Shown: piece after piece, positions 1 to 7,248 of the stretch
Position numbering within the stretch: position 1 is the stretch's first letter
How the letters are laid out: each line of letters opens with the position of its first letter
DNA from: UBA8518 sp041659585
GTDB taxonomy: Bacteria; Patescibacteriota; Minisyncoccia; Moranbacterales; UBA2206
NCBI GenBank assembly: GCA_041659585.1
Contig: JBAZXY010000019.1
Coordinates: 1-16,436, forward strand
DNA length: 16,436 nucleotides
Reading direction: 5' to 3'
Made by a program: the position numbers and the translations under genes
The notes under the pieces: generated by a model
The model's database searches: none
The model's input: only the letters and a program-made list of their open reading frames with translations
Told to the model about the DNA's origin: nothing

Positions 1-1
1 G

Positions 2-340
2 AGCGATGTCAAAGAGACTCCTGAGGCAACTAGTCAAGAGACTGAAAAATCTTTCGTAGAAACTGCTGGACGAGGAGATGGGACAACTGTGCTTGCGCGT
101 AGAGCGCTGGCCAATTATCTGGAGAAGAACCAGGATACCACTCTTAGTGCTGAGCACAAGATCTACATCGAAGATTATCTTCGAAAGAAAGCTTCCTACA
201 AAGGCTCTGTTCATGTAGGAACTTCTGTAGAATTTTCTAAAGACTTGATTCAAGAAGCAATCGGAAGATCTAAAACTCTAAATGAAAGACAACTCAAGAA
301 TCTACACAAATATGCTGTTAGAGTGCCCTCTCTCTCATAG
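2..340 (+). CDS. C-terminal part of a CPR-type protein of unknown function (5' end outside window)
   Basis: The frame is open from the first bases, so this is the last 112 codons of a longer gene. A GTG at 89 is an internal codon, not a convincing start. The visible part begins with a polar stretch rich in Glu, Thr and Ser, like a linker. A compact, probably helical module follows, with a Gly-Asp-Gly turn, an Ala-Arg-Arg-Ala-Leu helix, a HKIYIEDYL segment and a final helix ending KNLHKYAVRV. From memory, similar Gly-Asp-Gly/ARRAL modules close large surface or LysM-containing proteins in CPR genomes. I cannot verify this and assign no function. The gene stops with TAG and is followed by the hairpin at 435-469. 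Confidence 0.75.
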   Translation, partial: SDVKETPEATSQETEKSFVETAGRGDGTTVLARRALANYLEKNQDTTLSAEHKIYIEDYLRKKASYKGSVHVGTSVEFSKDLIQEAIGRSKTLNERQLKNLHKYAVRVPSLS

Positions 341-434
341 TTTCTGCTAGAAGATAGAACTATGAAATACAATCTTTGTTCTTTAGTGGCACTCATGCCA
401 TTATTATAGTTAAGTATATTATTACTTTCCAATA

Positions 435-469
435 GCAAAACTCCGCAACATCTAGTTGCGGAGTTTTGC
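435..469. terminator. Bidirectional intrinsic terminator, perfect 15-bp stem
   Basis: The arms GCAAAACTCCGCAAC (435-449) and GTTGCGGAGTTTTGC (455-469) are exact reverse complements around the 5-nt loop ATCTA. The stem has an A-rich left edge and a T-rich right edge, so either strand gives a G+C core followed by U-rich sequence. It sits between two genes that converge, stopping at 340 (plus) and 486 (minus), so it can serve both. Confidence 0.88.
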
Positions 470-485
470 ATTTATAAGCATATCC

Positions 486-1514
486 TTATCTTTCAGTTAG
501 CTTCTTTTGTGCTAATTTTTTATTAATGAAGAAAAGGGCGCTAGTCATAATAATTATCGTAGCTAATAATGTAATGCTCTTTCCGATTACTCGGGTATTC
601 AAAGCAACAATAGCAATAATCAATGTGACGACATAATAATACAAAGCGATTTTTCTCTGTGACCAGCCCAGCTCCATCAATTTATAATGCAAATGGTTTT
701 TGTCAGCCTTAAAAATAGATTTTTTATTTTTTATGCGTTCTCCAATCACCCACGCAAAATCAATAATAGGCAAAGAGAGAACTAAAATGGCTGTAGCAAT
801 CTTAGTGCCGGCAAAAATAGCCAAAATAGCTAGTGAAAATCCCATAAACATCGACCCTGATGTTCCAGCAATAATAATGGATGGATAGAAATTAAATACC
901 AAGAATCCCAAAATAGATCCAGCTACGGCCAATGCCAAAATGGCCACCGGTGGTTGGTTGACGTCTGGCGTGAGACTGAGGACCACCATAGTCATAGCAC
1001 AAATAAAAGACACTCCTCCAGAGAGACCATCAATACCATCCAGCCAATTCAGGGAATTTATAATAGTCACTATCCAAAAAATTACCAATGCTACGGAAAT
1101 TATCACCCCCCAACTACTGCTAAATTCTATAATCCCTCCTAGCGGATTAGTAACGGCATAAATCCGCAAGCCAAAAATATATACTAGCAGACTAATCGCC
1201 ACTTGATAAAAAAGCTGAGTCTTCCAAAAAACTTCCCGCACATCATCCCATGCCCCCACTACTAAAACAAACAAGGAGGCCAGCATCACGCCAGACAACG
1301 TCGGGGTAATAACCAAATAATCATTAAACAAAAGTGCTAAATTAAAAGCGATTATCATCGCTATGCCACCCACTCGAAAAACATCTTTTTTACCAATATG
1401 TCTCGCAGAGATCCTCCCTCGCCATGCTATTTTACCCGTAAAAAACTTCAGCACGAAAATAAAAGAAGCGGTAAGAATAAAAGCCAGTAGAAAAGAGATA
1501 AGGTATTTTGCCAT
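486..1514 (-). CDS. WecA/TagO-like undecaprenyl-phosphate sugar-1-phosphate transferase (MraY superfamily) with altered GDxGS motif
   Basis: The family moves a sugar-1-phosphate from a UDP-sugar to undecaprenyl phosphate at the inner face of the membrane, the first step of many cell-surface glycans. The 342 residues form about ten hydrophobic segments. The family motifs are present in order: the Asp pair in GAWDDVREV (D90, D91), NSLNWLDGIDGLSGG (around 154-167) and the cytoplasmic DKNHLHYKL loop (271-279). The odd point is the motif that usually reads GDxGS: here it is AGTSGS (216-221), so the expected catalytic Asp is Thr218. MraY in this window keeps that Asp. The enzyme may be inactive, changed in chemistry, or a member of a subfamily that tolerates this. 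It is the last gene of the unit read from 3742. The start lacks a clear ribosome binding site. Confidence 0.85.
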   Translation of the reverse strand: MAKYLISFLLAFILTASFIFVLKFFTGKIAWRGRISARHIGKKDVFRVGGIAMIIAFNLALLFNDYLVITPTLSGVMLASLFVLVVGAWDDVREVFWKTQLFYQVAISLLVYIFGLRIYAVTNPLGGIIEFSSSWGVIISVALVIFWIVTIINSLNWLDGIDGLSGGVSFICAMTMVVLSLTPDVNQPPVAILALAVAGSILGFLVFNFYPSIIIAGTSGSMFMGFSLAILAIFAGTKIATAILVLSLPIIDFAWVIGERIKNKKSIFKADKNHLHYKLMELGWSQRKIALYYYVVTLIIAIVALNTRVIGKSITLLATIIIMTSALFFINKKLAQKKLTER

Positions 1515-1584
1515 CGTTTTTTAGAGCTTGCCAAAATGTTCTGTTCCCAAAATATAGGAAACAATAAACACCGTCAGCAGTTTT

Positions 1585-2004
1585 TTAATAGTTAATCAAA
1601 ATCACGCTAGTCGAGGCCACTACCAAACTCAATTGAATCATAAGCATACCTATCAGCATAATATAACTTGCAATCCGCTCTTTTTGCTGATAAAAATATA
1701 ATGATAAGATAAAATTGATACTAAATAAAATCAATCCGATAATGGGTAATATATAAACTTGGCGATAATCACCGATTAAATCTACGCCGAAATAAACATT
1801 ATAATGCAAGATAATTGAAAAATCAACCGGTTGCACCCAGATGCGCAAAATTAACCAATCTATGGCATTAGCGACACTGCTCAAAATCAAGAGCCAAATT
1901 ACGATATGACTTTGGAAATATTCCTGCCTAAAAAAAGACTGCCACGCCAAGCGTAATTTTCTTATTCCCACCTCTCCTATTTTCTGCAGCCTCTTTTTTT
2001 CCAT
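1585..2004 (-). CDS. Small integral membrane protein of unknown function
   Basis: This 139-residue protein has a basic N-terminus (MEKKRLQKIGEVGIRKLR) and three hydrophobic segments, at roughly residues 35-58, 83-105 and 112-138. The tail ends in SVILINY with no cytoplasmic domain. I recognise no family motif. I chose the ATG at 2004, which leaves a 4-nt gap after the rmuC stop (2009-2011). An in-frame TTG at 2016 would add four residues and overlap rmuC by 8 bp. The tight spacing implies co-transcription and perhaps translational coupling with rmuC. It may be a membrane partner of its neighbours, but nothing in the sequence gives it a role. Confidence 0.75.
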   Translation of the reverse strand: MEKKRLQKIGEVGIRKLRLAWQSFFRQEYFQSHIVIWLLILSSVANAIDWLILRIWVQPVDFSIILHYNVYFGVDLIGDYRQVYILPIIGLILFSINFILSLYFYQQKERIASYIMLIGMLMIQLSLVVASTSVILINY

Positions 2005-2008
2005 ATAG

Positions 2009-3094
2009 CTAATCAATGACTGGCTTATCCAAGATTATCGGCTCGATTGTCTTCTCAGTCTTAGTTATTCTAGAAACATCCTTATCTATTTTTCCTAATT
2101 CTTTATAAGCCACATTAAAATGGTTCACCGTTGTCCCCAAGCTGCCTTGCACTTTGCGCATATACTCCTCAAAGGCCAAGATATGCTTGCCTAATTTTTC
2201 CACATTCACTCGAATCTCCTTGGCACTTTCCTCAATCTGAAAAGCACGCAATCCCTGTAGGACTGTTTGCAAATAGGCTAGAAAGGAAGTCGGAGAAACA
2301 ATGATCACCTTCTTATCCTGAAAAGCATATTCAATCAAGTCACGCGTATTCACCTTAACAGTGCCGACCTTGTTGATGAGCAAATCATAATAAATAGCCT
2401 CTGATGGAATAAACATAAAAGCAAAGTCCATCGTACCTTCCTCTGGTTTGATATATTTAGAAGTTTCATCAATTCTCTGCTTAAGATCCTGCTTGAAAAT
2501 CTTTTCCAAGTCCTCTTTTTCTTTCAGTGTGGTAGCATTCAAAATTCGCTCGTAATTTTCCAAAGAAAATTTAGAATCAATTGGCACCAATTTATCTTTT
2601 ACAAAAACCACCGCATCCACAATTACACTATTAGCAAAGGCGTATTGCATCTGATAGGAATTGGGAGGCAAGACATTCTTCAGAGTTTCTTCCAAAAAAT
2701 ACTCCCCCAAAATTCCCCGTTGCTTAGGATTTTTTAGGATATCTTGCAAACTCTGCAATTGAGCGGAAAAATTAACCACCTGCTTATTGGTCTCATCCAA
2801 TTTAGTCAGCTTTTCAGTGACATCACTAATGAGCTTATGCGATTGCCCGCTAATACCCTGTACAGTTTGAATAGTTTGGTTAATTTGTGCTTGAGTAGTG
2901 CGATGCGTTTCCGAAAGCTTGCGATCCATCATATTGCGCAAATCATTATTTTGCTCGGACAACATCTTAAGACGCTCCGCAATAGCCCCAATATCATTAT
3001 TCTTGTGCCGCTGGCTATTTTGCAGAAAAAAACCCAGCCATAATAAAAAACCAATGATAACCAGACTCGATATTGCTGCAAAAATATACACCAT
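2009..3094 (-). CDS. rmuC: RmuC-family protein (DNA recombination protein RmuC homologue)
   Basis: RmuC proteins are membrane-anchored, coiled-coil proteins with a restriction-endonuclease-like fold. In E. coli loss of RmuC raises inversion between short inverted repeats, but the biochemical role is not settled. Here residues 3-24 form one transmembrane anchor. Residues about 35-120 are polar and heptad-like, as expected for a coiled coil. The conserved core follows: KQRGILGEYFLEETL (124-138), the VIVDAVV strand with D160, and LVPIDSKFSLENY (169-181), with D173 and K175 in the positions of the PD-(D/E)XK-like core. The DFAFMFIPSEAIYYDLL and KVIIVSPTSFLAYLQTV blocks are typical of the family. 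At 361 residues it is shorter than E. coli RmuC (about 475). It has an ATG start without a clear ribosome binding site. Confidence 0.9.
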   Translation of the reverse strand: MVYIFAAISSLVIIGFLLWLGFFLQNSQRHKNNDIGAIAERLKMLSEQNNDLRNMMDRKLSETHRTTQAQINQTIQTVQGISGQSHKLISDVTEKLTKLDETNKQVVNFSAQLQSLQDILKNPKQRGILGEYFLEETLKNVLPPNSYQMQYAFANSVIVDAVVFVKDKLVPIDSKFSLENYERILNATTLKEKEDLEKIFKQDLKQRIDETSKYIKPEEGTMDFAFMFIPSEAIYYDLLINKVGTVKVNTRDLIEYAFQDKKVIIVSPTSFLAYLQTVLQGLRAFQIEESAKEIRVNVEKLGKHILAFEEYMRKVQGSLGTTVNHFNVAYKELGKIDKDVSRITKTEKTIEPIILDKPVID

Positions 3095-3115
3095 TACTTT
3101 AATTATTGACTTGCC

Positions 3116-3128
3116 ATTCCCAGGGAAT
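3116..3128. promoter_or_regulatory. Short palindrome between regulator and rmuC
   Basis: The 13-nt sequence ATTCCCAGGGAAT is a perfect 6-bp inverted repeat around a central A. It lies in the 48-bp gap between the stop of the upstream regulator gene and the rmuC start at 3094. It could be an operator or a weak hairpin. It lacks a following T run, so it is not a convincing terminator. Confidence 0.3.
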
Positions 3129-3142
3129 ACAAACCATTTAAA

Positions 3143-3742
3143 CTACCTTCGCTTAGCAATAAAATGCTTCAGACCGGGCACCTTATTGATTAATTCCTCA
3201 TGTGGACCCTCTAGAAACTCTAGAATAAATTTATCCAACATATTAAGGCGATATTTAAATTCTTCTCCATTCATCAGCACAAAATCAATTTCTTTGCCTA
3301 TTTCCGCTTCCAAATTAGACATTAAATTCTTCAATTTAGCGCGCTTAATATCATCCCCCACAATAATCATATCCGCCTTGCTCTTGGGGTAATTGATGAA
3401 AACCCCGCTAATGGCTGCTAACTTAATATTACCGATCTTATCAACATTAGCGATGCTTTTACATTGAGGATACACATTAGACTTGGAAATCAAATTTTTT
3501 AATTCCGGGTAGAAACTGAACTCTTGATTTAAGGCATAAGAAATCTTCCCTTTTCTAGTGCGACTTAAAATAAATTTTATCTTTCTCAGATTTTCTACTT
3601 CCTTTTTAACATTTCCTTTAAACATATTCCGGCGCACTATGTCAGCATAAGCGTATTCTTGACTAGGATTCTGCAAAAAAAATCTTAACAGACGCGCTCT
3701 TTCTTTGGAACCGAAAAGGATTTCTAAAACTTCTGACGACAT
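3143..3742 (-). CDS. Winged-helix regulator fused to a degenerate nucleotidyltransferase-like domain
   Basis: Residues 1-72 look like an ArsR-type winged helix: a starting helix LEILFGSKERARLLRFFLQN, a segment YADIVRRNMFKGNVKKEVENL for helix-turn-helix, and a beta wing RTRKGKISYAL. Residues about 105-175 resemble a minimal polymerase-beta-type nucleotidyltransferase: KLAAISGVFINYPKSKADMIIVGDD, then EIDFVLMNGEEFKYRL. In active members the second motif reads Asp-x-Asp/Glu. Here D124 is followed by Met-Ile, so only D124 and D153 of the usual three carboxylates are visible, and the Gly-Ser turn is poor. This suggests a sensor or scaffold domain, not an enzyme. It is the first gene of the unit leading to rmuC and faces the membrane gene at 3935 across a shared control region. 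It may bind the repeats there. Confidence 0.72.
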   Translation of the reverse strand: MSSEVLEILFGSKERARLLRFFLQNPSQEYAYADIVRRNMFKGNVKKEVENLRKIKFILSRTRKGKISYALNQEFSFYPELKNLISKSNVYPQCKSIANVDKIGNIKLAAISGVFINYPKSKADMIIVGDDIKRAKLKNLMSNLEAEIGKEIDFVLMNGEEFKYRLNMLDKFILEFLEGPHEELINKVPGLKHFIAKRR

Positions 3743-3757
3743 AGAATTAATATTAAA

Positions 3758-3795
3758 TATTTATAAGGATATATTTATAAGTAGCCTATTTATAG
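3758..3795. repeat. Three direct repeats of TATTTATA(A)G, candidate operator
   Basis: Copies are TATTTATAAG at 3758-3767, TATTTATAAG at 3772-3781 and TATTTATAG at 3787-3795. They start 14 and 15 nt apart, 16 to 45 bp in front of the regulator start at 3742, and the last one runs into the TATAAT at 3796. The spacing and location fit an operator for autoregulation. The background is A+T-rich, which raises the chance of accidental repetition. Confidence 0.5.
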
Positions 3796-3801
3796 TATAA
3801 T
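3774..3801 (+). promoter_or_regulatory. Possible distal promoter for the membrane-protein gene
   Basis: A perfect TATAAT (3796-3801) is preceded by TTTATA (3774-3779, four of six matches to TTGACA) with a 16-nt spacer. It would make a leader of about 125 nt and overlaps the candidate operator repeats. It is weaker evidence than the proximal promoter. Confidence 0.35.
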
Positions 3802-3904
3802 AGTTGTCGGCCGAAAAGTAAACCCGCAGGAATGCTAAAATAGGGGGTATTTCTCATCCTTTATCCTATTTAGACACAAAAAAATATCCTCTCCAGGCAC
3901 TTTA

Positions 3905-3913
3905 TGCTATAAT
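3905..3913 (+). promoter_or_regulatory. Extended -10 promoter in front of the gene at 3935
   Basis: The sequence TGCTATAAT is a perfect extended -10 element (TGnTATAAT). No good -35 hexamer lies at the expected distance, which extended -10 promoters can tolerate. Transcription would start near 3920 and give a leader of about 15 nt. Confidence 0.6.
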
Positions 3914-3925
3914 AAAGAAGAATCT

Positions 3926-3930
3926 AAGGA
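3926..3930 (+). promoter_or_regulatory. Shine-Dalgarno site for the gene at 3935
   Basis: AAGGA ends four bases before the ATG at 3935. It is the clearest ribosome binding site in the window and supports this start. Most minus-strand genes here have no comparable motif. Confidence 0.6.
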
Positions 3931-3934
3931 ATCT

Positions 3935-6145
3935 ATGACCAGAAAAAAACCCAACAATAGAATTATTGAAGTCAAACCAGAATTTGAAAGTATTTTGGTG
4001 TGTCATGATAAGAAATTATGCCCTTTTATCCAGATTCTCATCCAAGAGCCGGAAAACATCGATAGTCAGAATTTAGGAACGCTCGTGGGGGTTTTTGAGG
4101 TCACAGACTCCTCAGAGGACTCATCCTATATCGTCAATTACTTAGTTTCCATCATTAAGAAGGAATACTTTTCTAAACCCAAGCGAGGTCCGATTGAAAG
4201 CTTGGAATCTGCACTCCATAAAGCCAATCTAGCGCTTTCCAATCTAGCTGAACACGAAAATATTGATTGGCTGGGCAATCTTAATGCCCTAATTGCGGTA
4301 ACAGAAAAAAATGGACTGCATTTCTCTCAAGCCGGTAATGCTTCAGCTTTTCTATTACGCTCCAAGATTCTCACAGATATCAGTGATGGTCTCTCCCCGC
4401 TAGACAGAGAGCCTAATCCACTAAAAACGTTCATAAATGTCTCTAGCGGAAGAATGGAGAAGGAAGACAAGCTCCTAATCACCACTTCTAATATTTTCAA
4501 TATCTTCTCCCTGGAAGAAATTAAAAAAAGCGCCCTTCGCTTTTCCAAAGAAGAGTTTGTACAATTTCTACGCACCGCGCTTGGCTCAGAATTGGAAAGA
4601 GCTGCGGTATTAGTCATTGATTTTAGTGCCAAAGAGCTTCCCTTGAAAAAGAATCCGCCCAAAACCCTTACCCAACCGCTTAACGTCTTCAGTAATGACA
4701 CCTTCAAACATCCTGCTATTCAAAAAAACTCTCCGCTAGAAACTATAGATGATCAACTGCATCTGGAAATTAAAAAGACACAATCCGGATTTGTAGACCA
4801 AAAAACTGGCCATATCTACATCAAGGAAGAGCTTTATAATGCCAAGGACTATGCCAGGGAACCTGCTACCCCTTATGTGGAAAAAGTGACCACCCTATTG
4901 CAAAACACCCACCGATTCTTATTAAAACAAGCTACTCTGCCAAAAGAAATGGTTCTTACCGTTATCCATAGCAGCAAGCGACAATTGCAAAAATACACCC
5001 CACAACAAAACCCTATTAGCGAATACCATCCTACAACCTTAAAAAAATTTACACCAGCAATTCTTTCCAATATAACTGCAGCTAAAAGAAGCCTCTCTCG
5101 ACTATCTTTGCCTGAAAAAAGTAAAATTGCCCTCTTTTCATCAGGAAAACACCTAGCCTCCGCCTTTAGCATATTTTTCTCCAGATTAGCCCCTAGCCTA
5201 CAAAAAATAAAAAAAATCGTTTTACGCATGGATTATCAGCAAAGACTCTATGGACTCCTAGTGCTGATTCTTATTTTTGTCGTACCTTTCTTTATGGCTC
5301 AATTCATCAATGAGAGGACGGACCAGCAAAACGTCTCTGTCGCGCCAATAATGATAGAGACACCTATCCTTCCCCTGGAAAAAGATAAAAATGTGATGCG
5401 CCCCGAGCAATCTAAAAATATCTATTCTACTGCCGCTATCATTAACACCATCAAACTCAATGAGCGCCTGTATATCATTACCAAGGCGGAAATTATCGAT
5501 GTGACTAAAAATATTAAACTTGCCATCCCCTCGACTTTCGCCACGCCGACATATGCACAAGGCATGACAGACCTTAATCTAATTTTTCTTATTAATCAAA
5601 AAAAACAAATACTGTCTTTTAGTCCCACCTCGGGCAGCTTTCAAGAAAACACTATTTCCATTCCAGCGGAGGCAAATATAATCGCTATGGGAACTTACCT
5701 CACCTACCTCTACCTAGTAGATTCTCAAACCGATCAAATCTATCGCTATCCTAGAGCAGAAGGTGGCTTTGCCGAAAAAACCAATTGGCTCAAGGAGAGT
5801 CTTAATCTAGCGGACATGCTTGATTTTTCTATCAATGAAAATGTTTTCATTACCAAAAAAGACGGACTAACTAAGCTATTCCGAGGAAAGAAAGAGTCTT
5901 TTGCGCTAGAAGCAACTGCTACGCCCATTGAAATGTATCGCACTTCCATTGAAAGCGAAAGTGGCAACATGCTTCTTCTTGATAAAACCAATGCCCGAGT
6001 CATCTACTTCAACAAAGATGGCCAAATCATCAAGCAATATTATTACCCCAAACTACAACAGGCCACTAGTATTATCCTGGATGAGAAAAATAATATGTTC
6101 TATTTTTCCACGGATACGGACTTGCAAACTATCCCCCTTAGTTAA
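3935..6145 (+). CDS. Membrane protein with an apparent PP2C-type pseudophosphatase domain and an extracytoplasmic propeller-like domain
   Basis: The protein has 736 residues. Residues about 15-232 follow the strand order of a PPM/PP2C phosphatase: GTLVGVFEVTD where DGxGG is expected, FSQAGNASAFLLR (130-142) where GDSRxY is expected, DKLLITTSNIF (178-188) where LLxxSDGL is expected, and ERAAVLVIDF near the end. The metal-binding aspartates are missing at these points, so catalysis is unlikely. A polar, Pro- and Lys-rich linker (about 233-430) leads to one transmembrane segment (438-457). The last 280 residues contain about six repeating strand clusters (near 511, 549, 591, 636, 679 and 721), each a hydrophobic strand followed by a short turn, as in a beta-propeller. 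The topology predicts an inside pseudophosphatase and an outside propeller, as in a signalling or scaffold protein. The domain calls come from pattern reading. I recognise no named family. Confidence 0.7.
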   Translation: MTRKKPNNRIIEVKPEFESILVCHDKKLCPFIQILIQEPENIDSQNLGTLVGVFEVTDSSEDSSYIVNYLVSIIKKEYFSKPKRGPIESLESALHKANLALSNLAEHENIDWLGNLNALIAVTEKNGLHFSQAGNASAFLLRSKILTDISDGLSPLDREPNPLKTFINVSSGRMEKEDKLLITTSNIFNIFSLEEIKKSALRFSKEEFVQFLRTALGSELERAAVLVIDFSAKELPLKKNPPKTLTQPLNVFSNDTFKHPAIQKNSPLETIDDQLHLEIKKTQSGFVDQKTGHIYIKEELYNAKDYAREPATPYVEKVTTLLQNTHRFLLKQATLPKEMVLTVIHSSKRQLQKYTPQQNPISEYHPTTLKKFTPAILSNITAAKRSLSRLSLPEKSKIALFSSGKHLASAFSIFFSRLAPSLQKIKKIVLRMDYQQRLYGLLVLILIFVVPFFMAQFINERTDQQNVSVAPIMIETPILPLEKDKNVMRPEQSKNIYSTAAIINTIKLNERLYIITKAEIIDVTKNIKLAIPSTFATPTYAQGMTDLNLIFLINQKKQILSFSPTSGSFQENTISIPAEANIIAMGTYLTYLYLVDSQTDQIYRYPRAEGGFAEKTNWLKESLNLADMLDFSINENVFITKKDGLTKLFRGKKESFALEATATPIEMYRTSIESESGNMLLLDKTNARVIYFNKDGQIIKQYYYPKLQQATSIILDEKNNMFYFSTDTDLQTIPLS

Positions 6146-6159
6146 TTCAATGCGAATCA

Positions 6160-6192
6160 AAAAATCACCCTCTTTCTTTGAGGGTGATTTTT
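6160..6192. terminator. Bidirectional intrinsic terminator between converging genes
   Basis: The arms AAAAATCACCCTC (6160-6172) and GAGGGTGATTTTT (6180-6192) pair perfectly over 13 bp around the loop TTTCTTT. A-rich and T-rich edges make it work on both strands. It lies between the stop of the plus gene (6145) and the stop of pgk (6206) and can end both units. Confidence 0.9.
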
Positions 6193-6205
6193 ATTGCATC
6201 CTTAT

Positions 6206-7243
6206 TTATTTTTGCAAAACTTCAATACCTGGCATCGAAGTGCCAGCCAAATAGTCCAACATAGCACCTCCGCCAGTGGAAACAAAAGAGATTTTATCCA
6301 TAGCGCTGTTGTGTTCCAGAATTTCCAACGTCTCACCACCGCCAACTAAAACAAAGGCGCCACTGTCAATCACTGCTGCCAAAATCTCATTGGAACTGAC
6401 CGCATATTTCTCTTCTTCGAATTTTCCGGTCGGCCCATTCCAAGCGATGGTTTTGGCAGTGGCAATAATAGATTTAAATTTCTCGACTGTTTTCGGTCCG
6501 ATATCCAAACGATCATCCACAAAATCTACGGGTAAAATAACCTTGTCGGAAAATTCAATTTTTTGATCCAAAGCCTCATTAGCAATCTTTCCACCAACTA
6601 AGATATACTCATATTTTTCTTCAAAAAATTTAATTACCGGGATTTTAGTTTCAATTTTAGCACCACCAATAATCGCCACCGCCGGAGCCACTGGATGATC
6701 TTTAATAATGGTCATGCCATGCATTTCTTCTAACAGGCGGAAGCCGGCACAACTTGGTAGCGCCTTGGCCAAGCCGGTTACCGAAGCCTGATCACGATGA
6801 CAGACACTAAAAGCATCTTGCACAAATACGTCAAAATTTACAGCCATTTCCTTGGCGAATATTGCATCATTACTTTCATCACCCGCATGAAATCTAACAT
6901 TCTCTAAAAGTAAAACCCCGTCTTCTAAATCATCCAGAGCCTCTCGTACTTTTTCACCTACGCAATCTGGAACAAAAGTCACTTTTCTTCCAAGAATAAT
7001 TTCCACCTCTGTAGCTATTTGATCCAGGGAAAATGCCGGATCCACCTTCCCCTCCGGTCTGCCCAAATGACTAATCAGCGCCACTCGGCAATCGCGACTG
7101 AGTAAATAATCTATCGTCTCTTTGGCTGCAGTGATTTTAAAAATTTCTTTTACCTTACCACCCTCCACTGCCACATTGAAATCCACCCGCAAAATGACGT
7201 TTTTACCCTCAATATCCATGTCTTGTATTTTTTTAATCTCCAT
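6206..7243 (-). CDS. pgk: Phosphoglycerate kinase, compact form
   Basis: Pgk transfers phosphate from 1,3-bisphosphoglycerate to ADP in glycolysis. Its signatures are all readable: RVDFNV (19-24), SHLGRP (58-63), LLLENVRFHAGDE (111-123), QDAFSVCHRDQAS (142-154), IIGGAKIETK (191-200), AWNGPTGKFE (267-276), LVGGGETLEIL (299-309) and FVSTGGGAMLDYLAG (320-334). The protein has 345 residues, while most bacterial Pgks have about 390-400, so loops are trimmed but both lobes are present. The conserved Arg of the RIxxxxP segment near the N-terminus, which contacts the phosphoglycerate, is Lys36 here, and the following Pro is absent. Last gene of the scpA unit. The gap before it holds the heptamer repeats. 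Confidence 0.96.
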   Translation of the reverse strand: MEIKKIQDMDIEGKNVILRVDFNVAVEGGKVKEIFKITAAKETIDYLLSRDCRVALISHLGRPEGKVDPAFSLDQIATEVEIILGRKVTFVPDCVGEKVREALDDLEDGVLLLENVRFHAGDESNDAIFAKEMAVNFDVFVQDAFSVCHRDQASVTGLAKALPSCAGFRLLEEMHGMTIIKDHPVAPAVAIIGGAKIETKIPVIKFFEEKYEYILVGGKIANEALDQKIEFSDKVILPVDFVDDRLDIGPKTVEKFKSIIATAKTIAWNGPTGKFEEEKYAVSSNEILAAVIDSGAFVLVGGGETLEILEHNSAMDKISFVSTGGGAMLDYLAGTSMPGIEVLQK

Positions 7244-7248
7244 AATTC

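Larger units (their letters stand above)
3743..3934. promoter_or_regulatory. Divergent control region between regulator and membrane protein
   Basis: This 192-bp region holds no gene. Its left third is very A+T-rich and carries the direct repeats at 3758-3795. A TATAAT lies at 3796-3801 on the plus strand. An imperfect inverted repeat, CTAAAATAGG (3835-3844) against CCTATTTAG (3865-3873), surrounds a 20-nt loop and is not followed by a T run. The right end has an extended -10 promoter and a ribosome binding site for the gene at 3935. The minus strand offers several TATA-like hexamers upstream of 3742, but none with a good -35 element, so I do not place that promoter. Confidence 0.6.

Noticed and set aside
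384..403. Hairpin TAGTGGCA/TGCCATTA after the first gene
   Set aside because: The stem is short, includes a G-T pair, and the next hairpin at 435-469 is far stronger. It may be chance.
2744..3392. Long plus-strand open frames opposite rmuC and the regulator
   Set aside because: They lie antisense to clear genes, have no family motifs, and contain sequence explained by the minus-strand proteins.
4327..5560. Minus-strand open frames inside the membrane-protein gene
   Set aside because: They are reverse-frame shadows of a long gene with a clear start, promoter and terminator.
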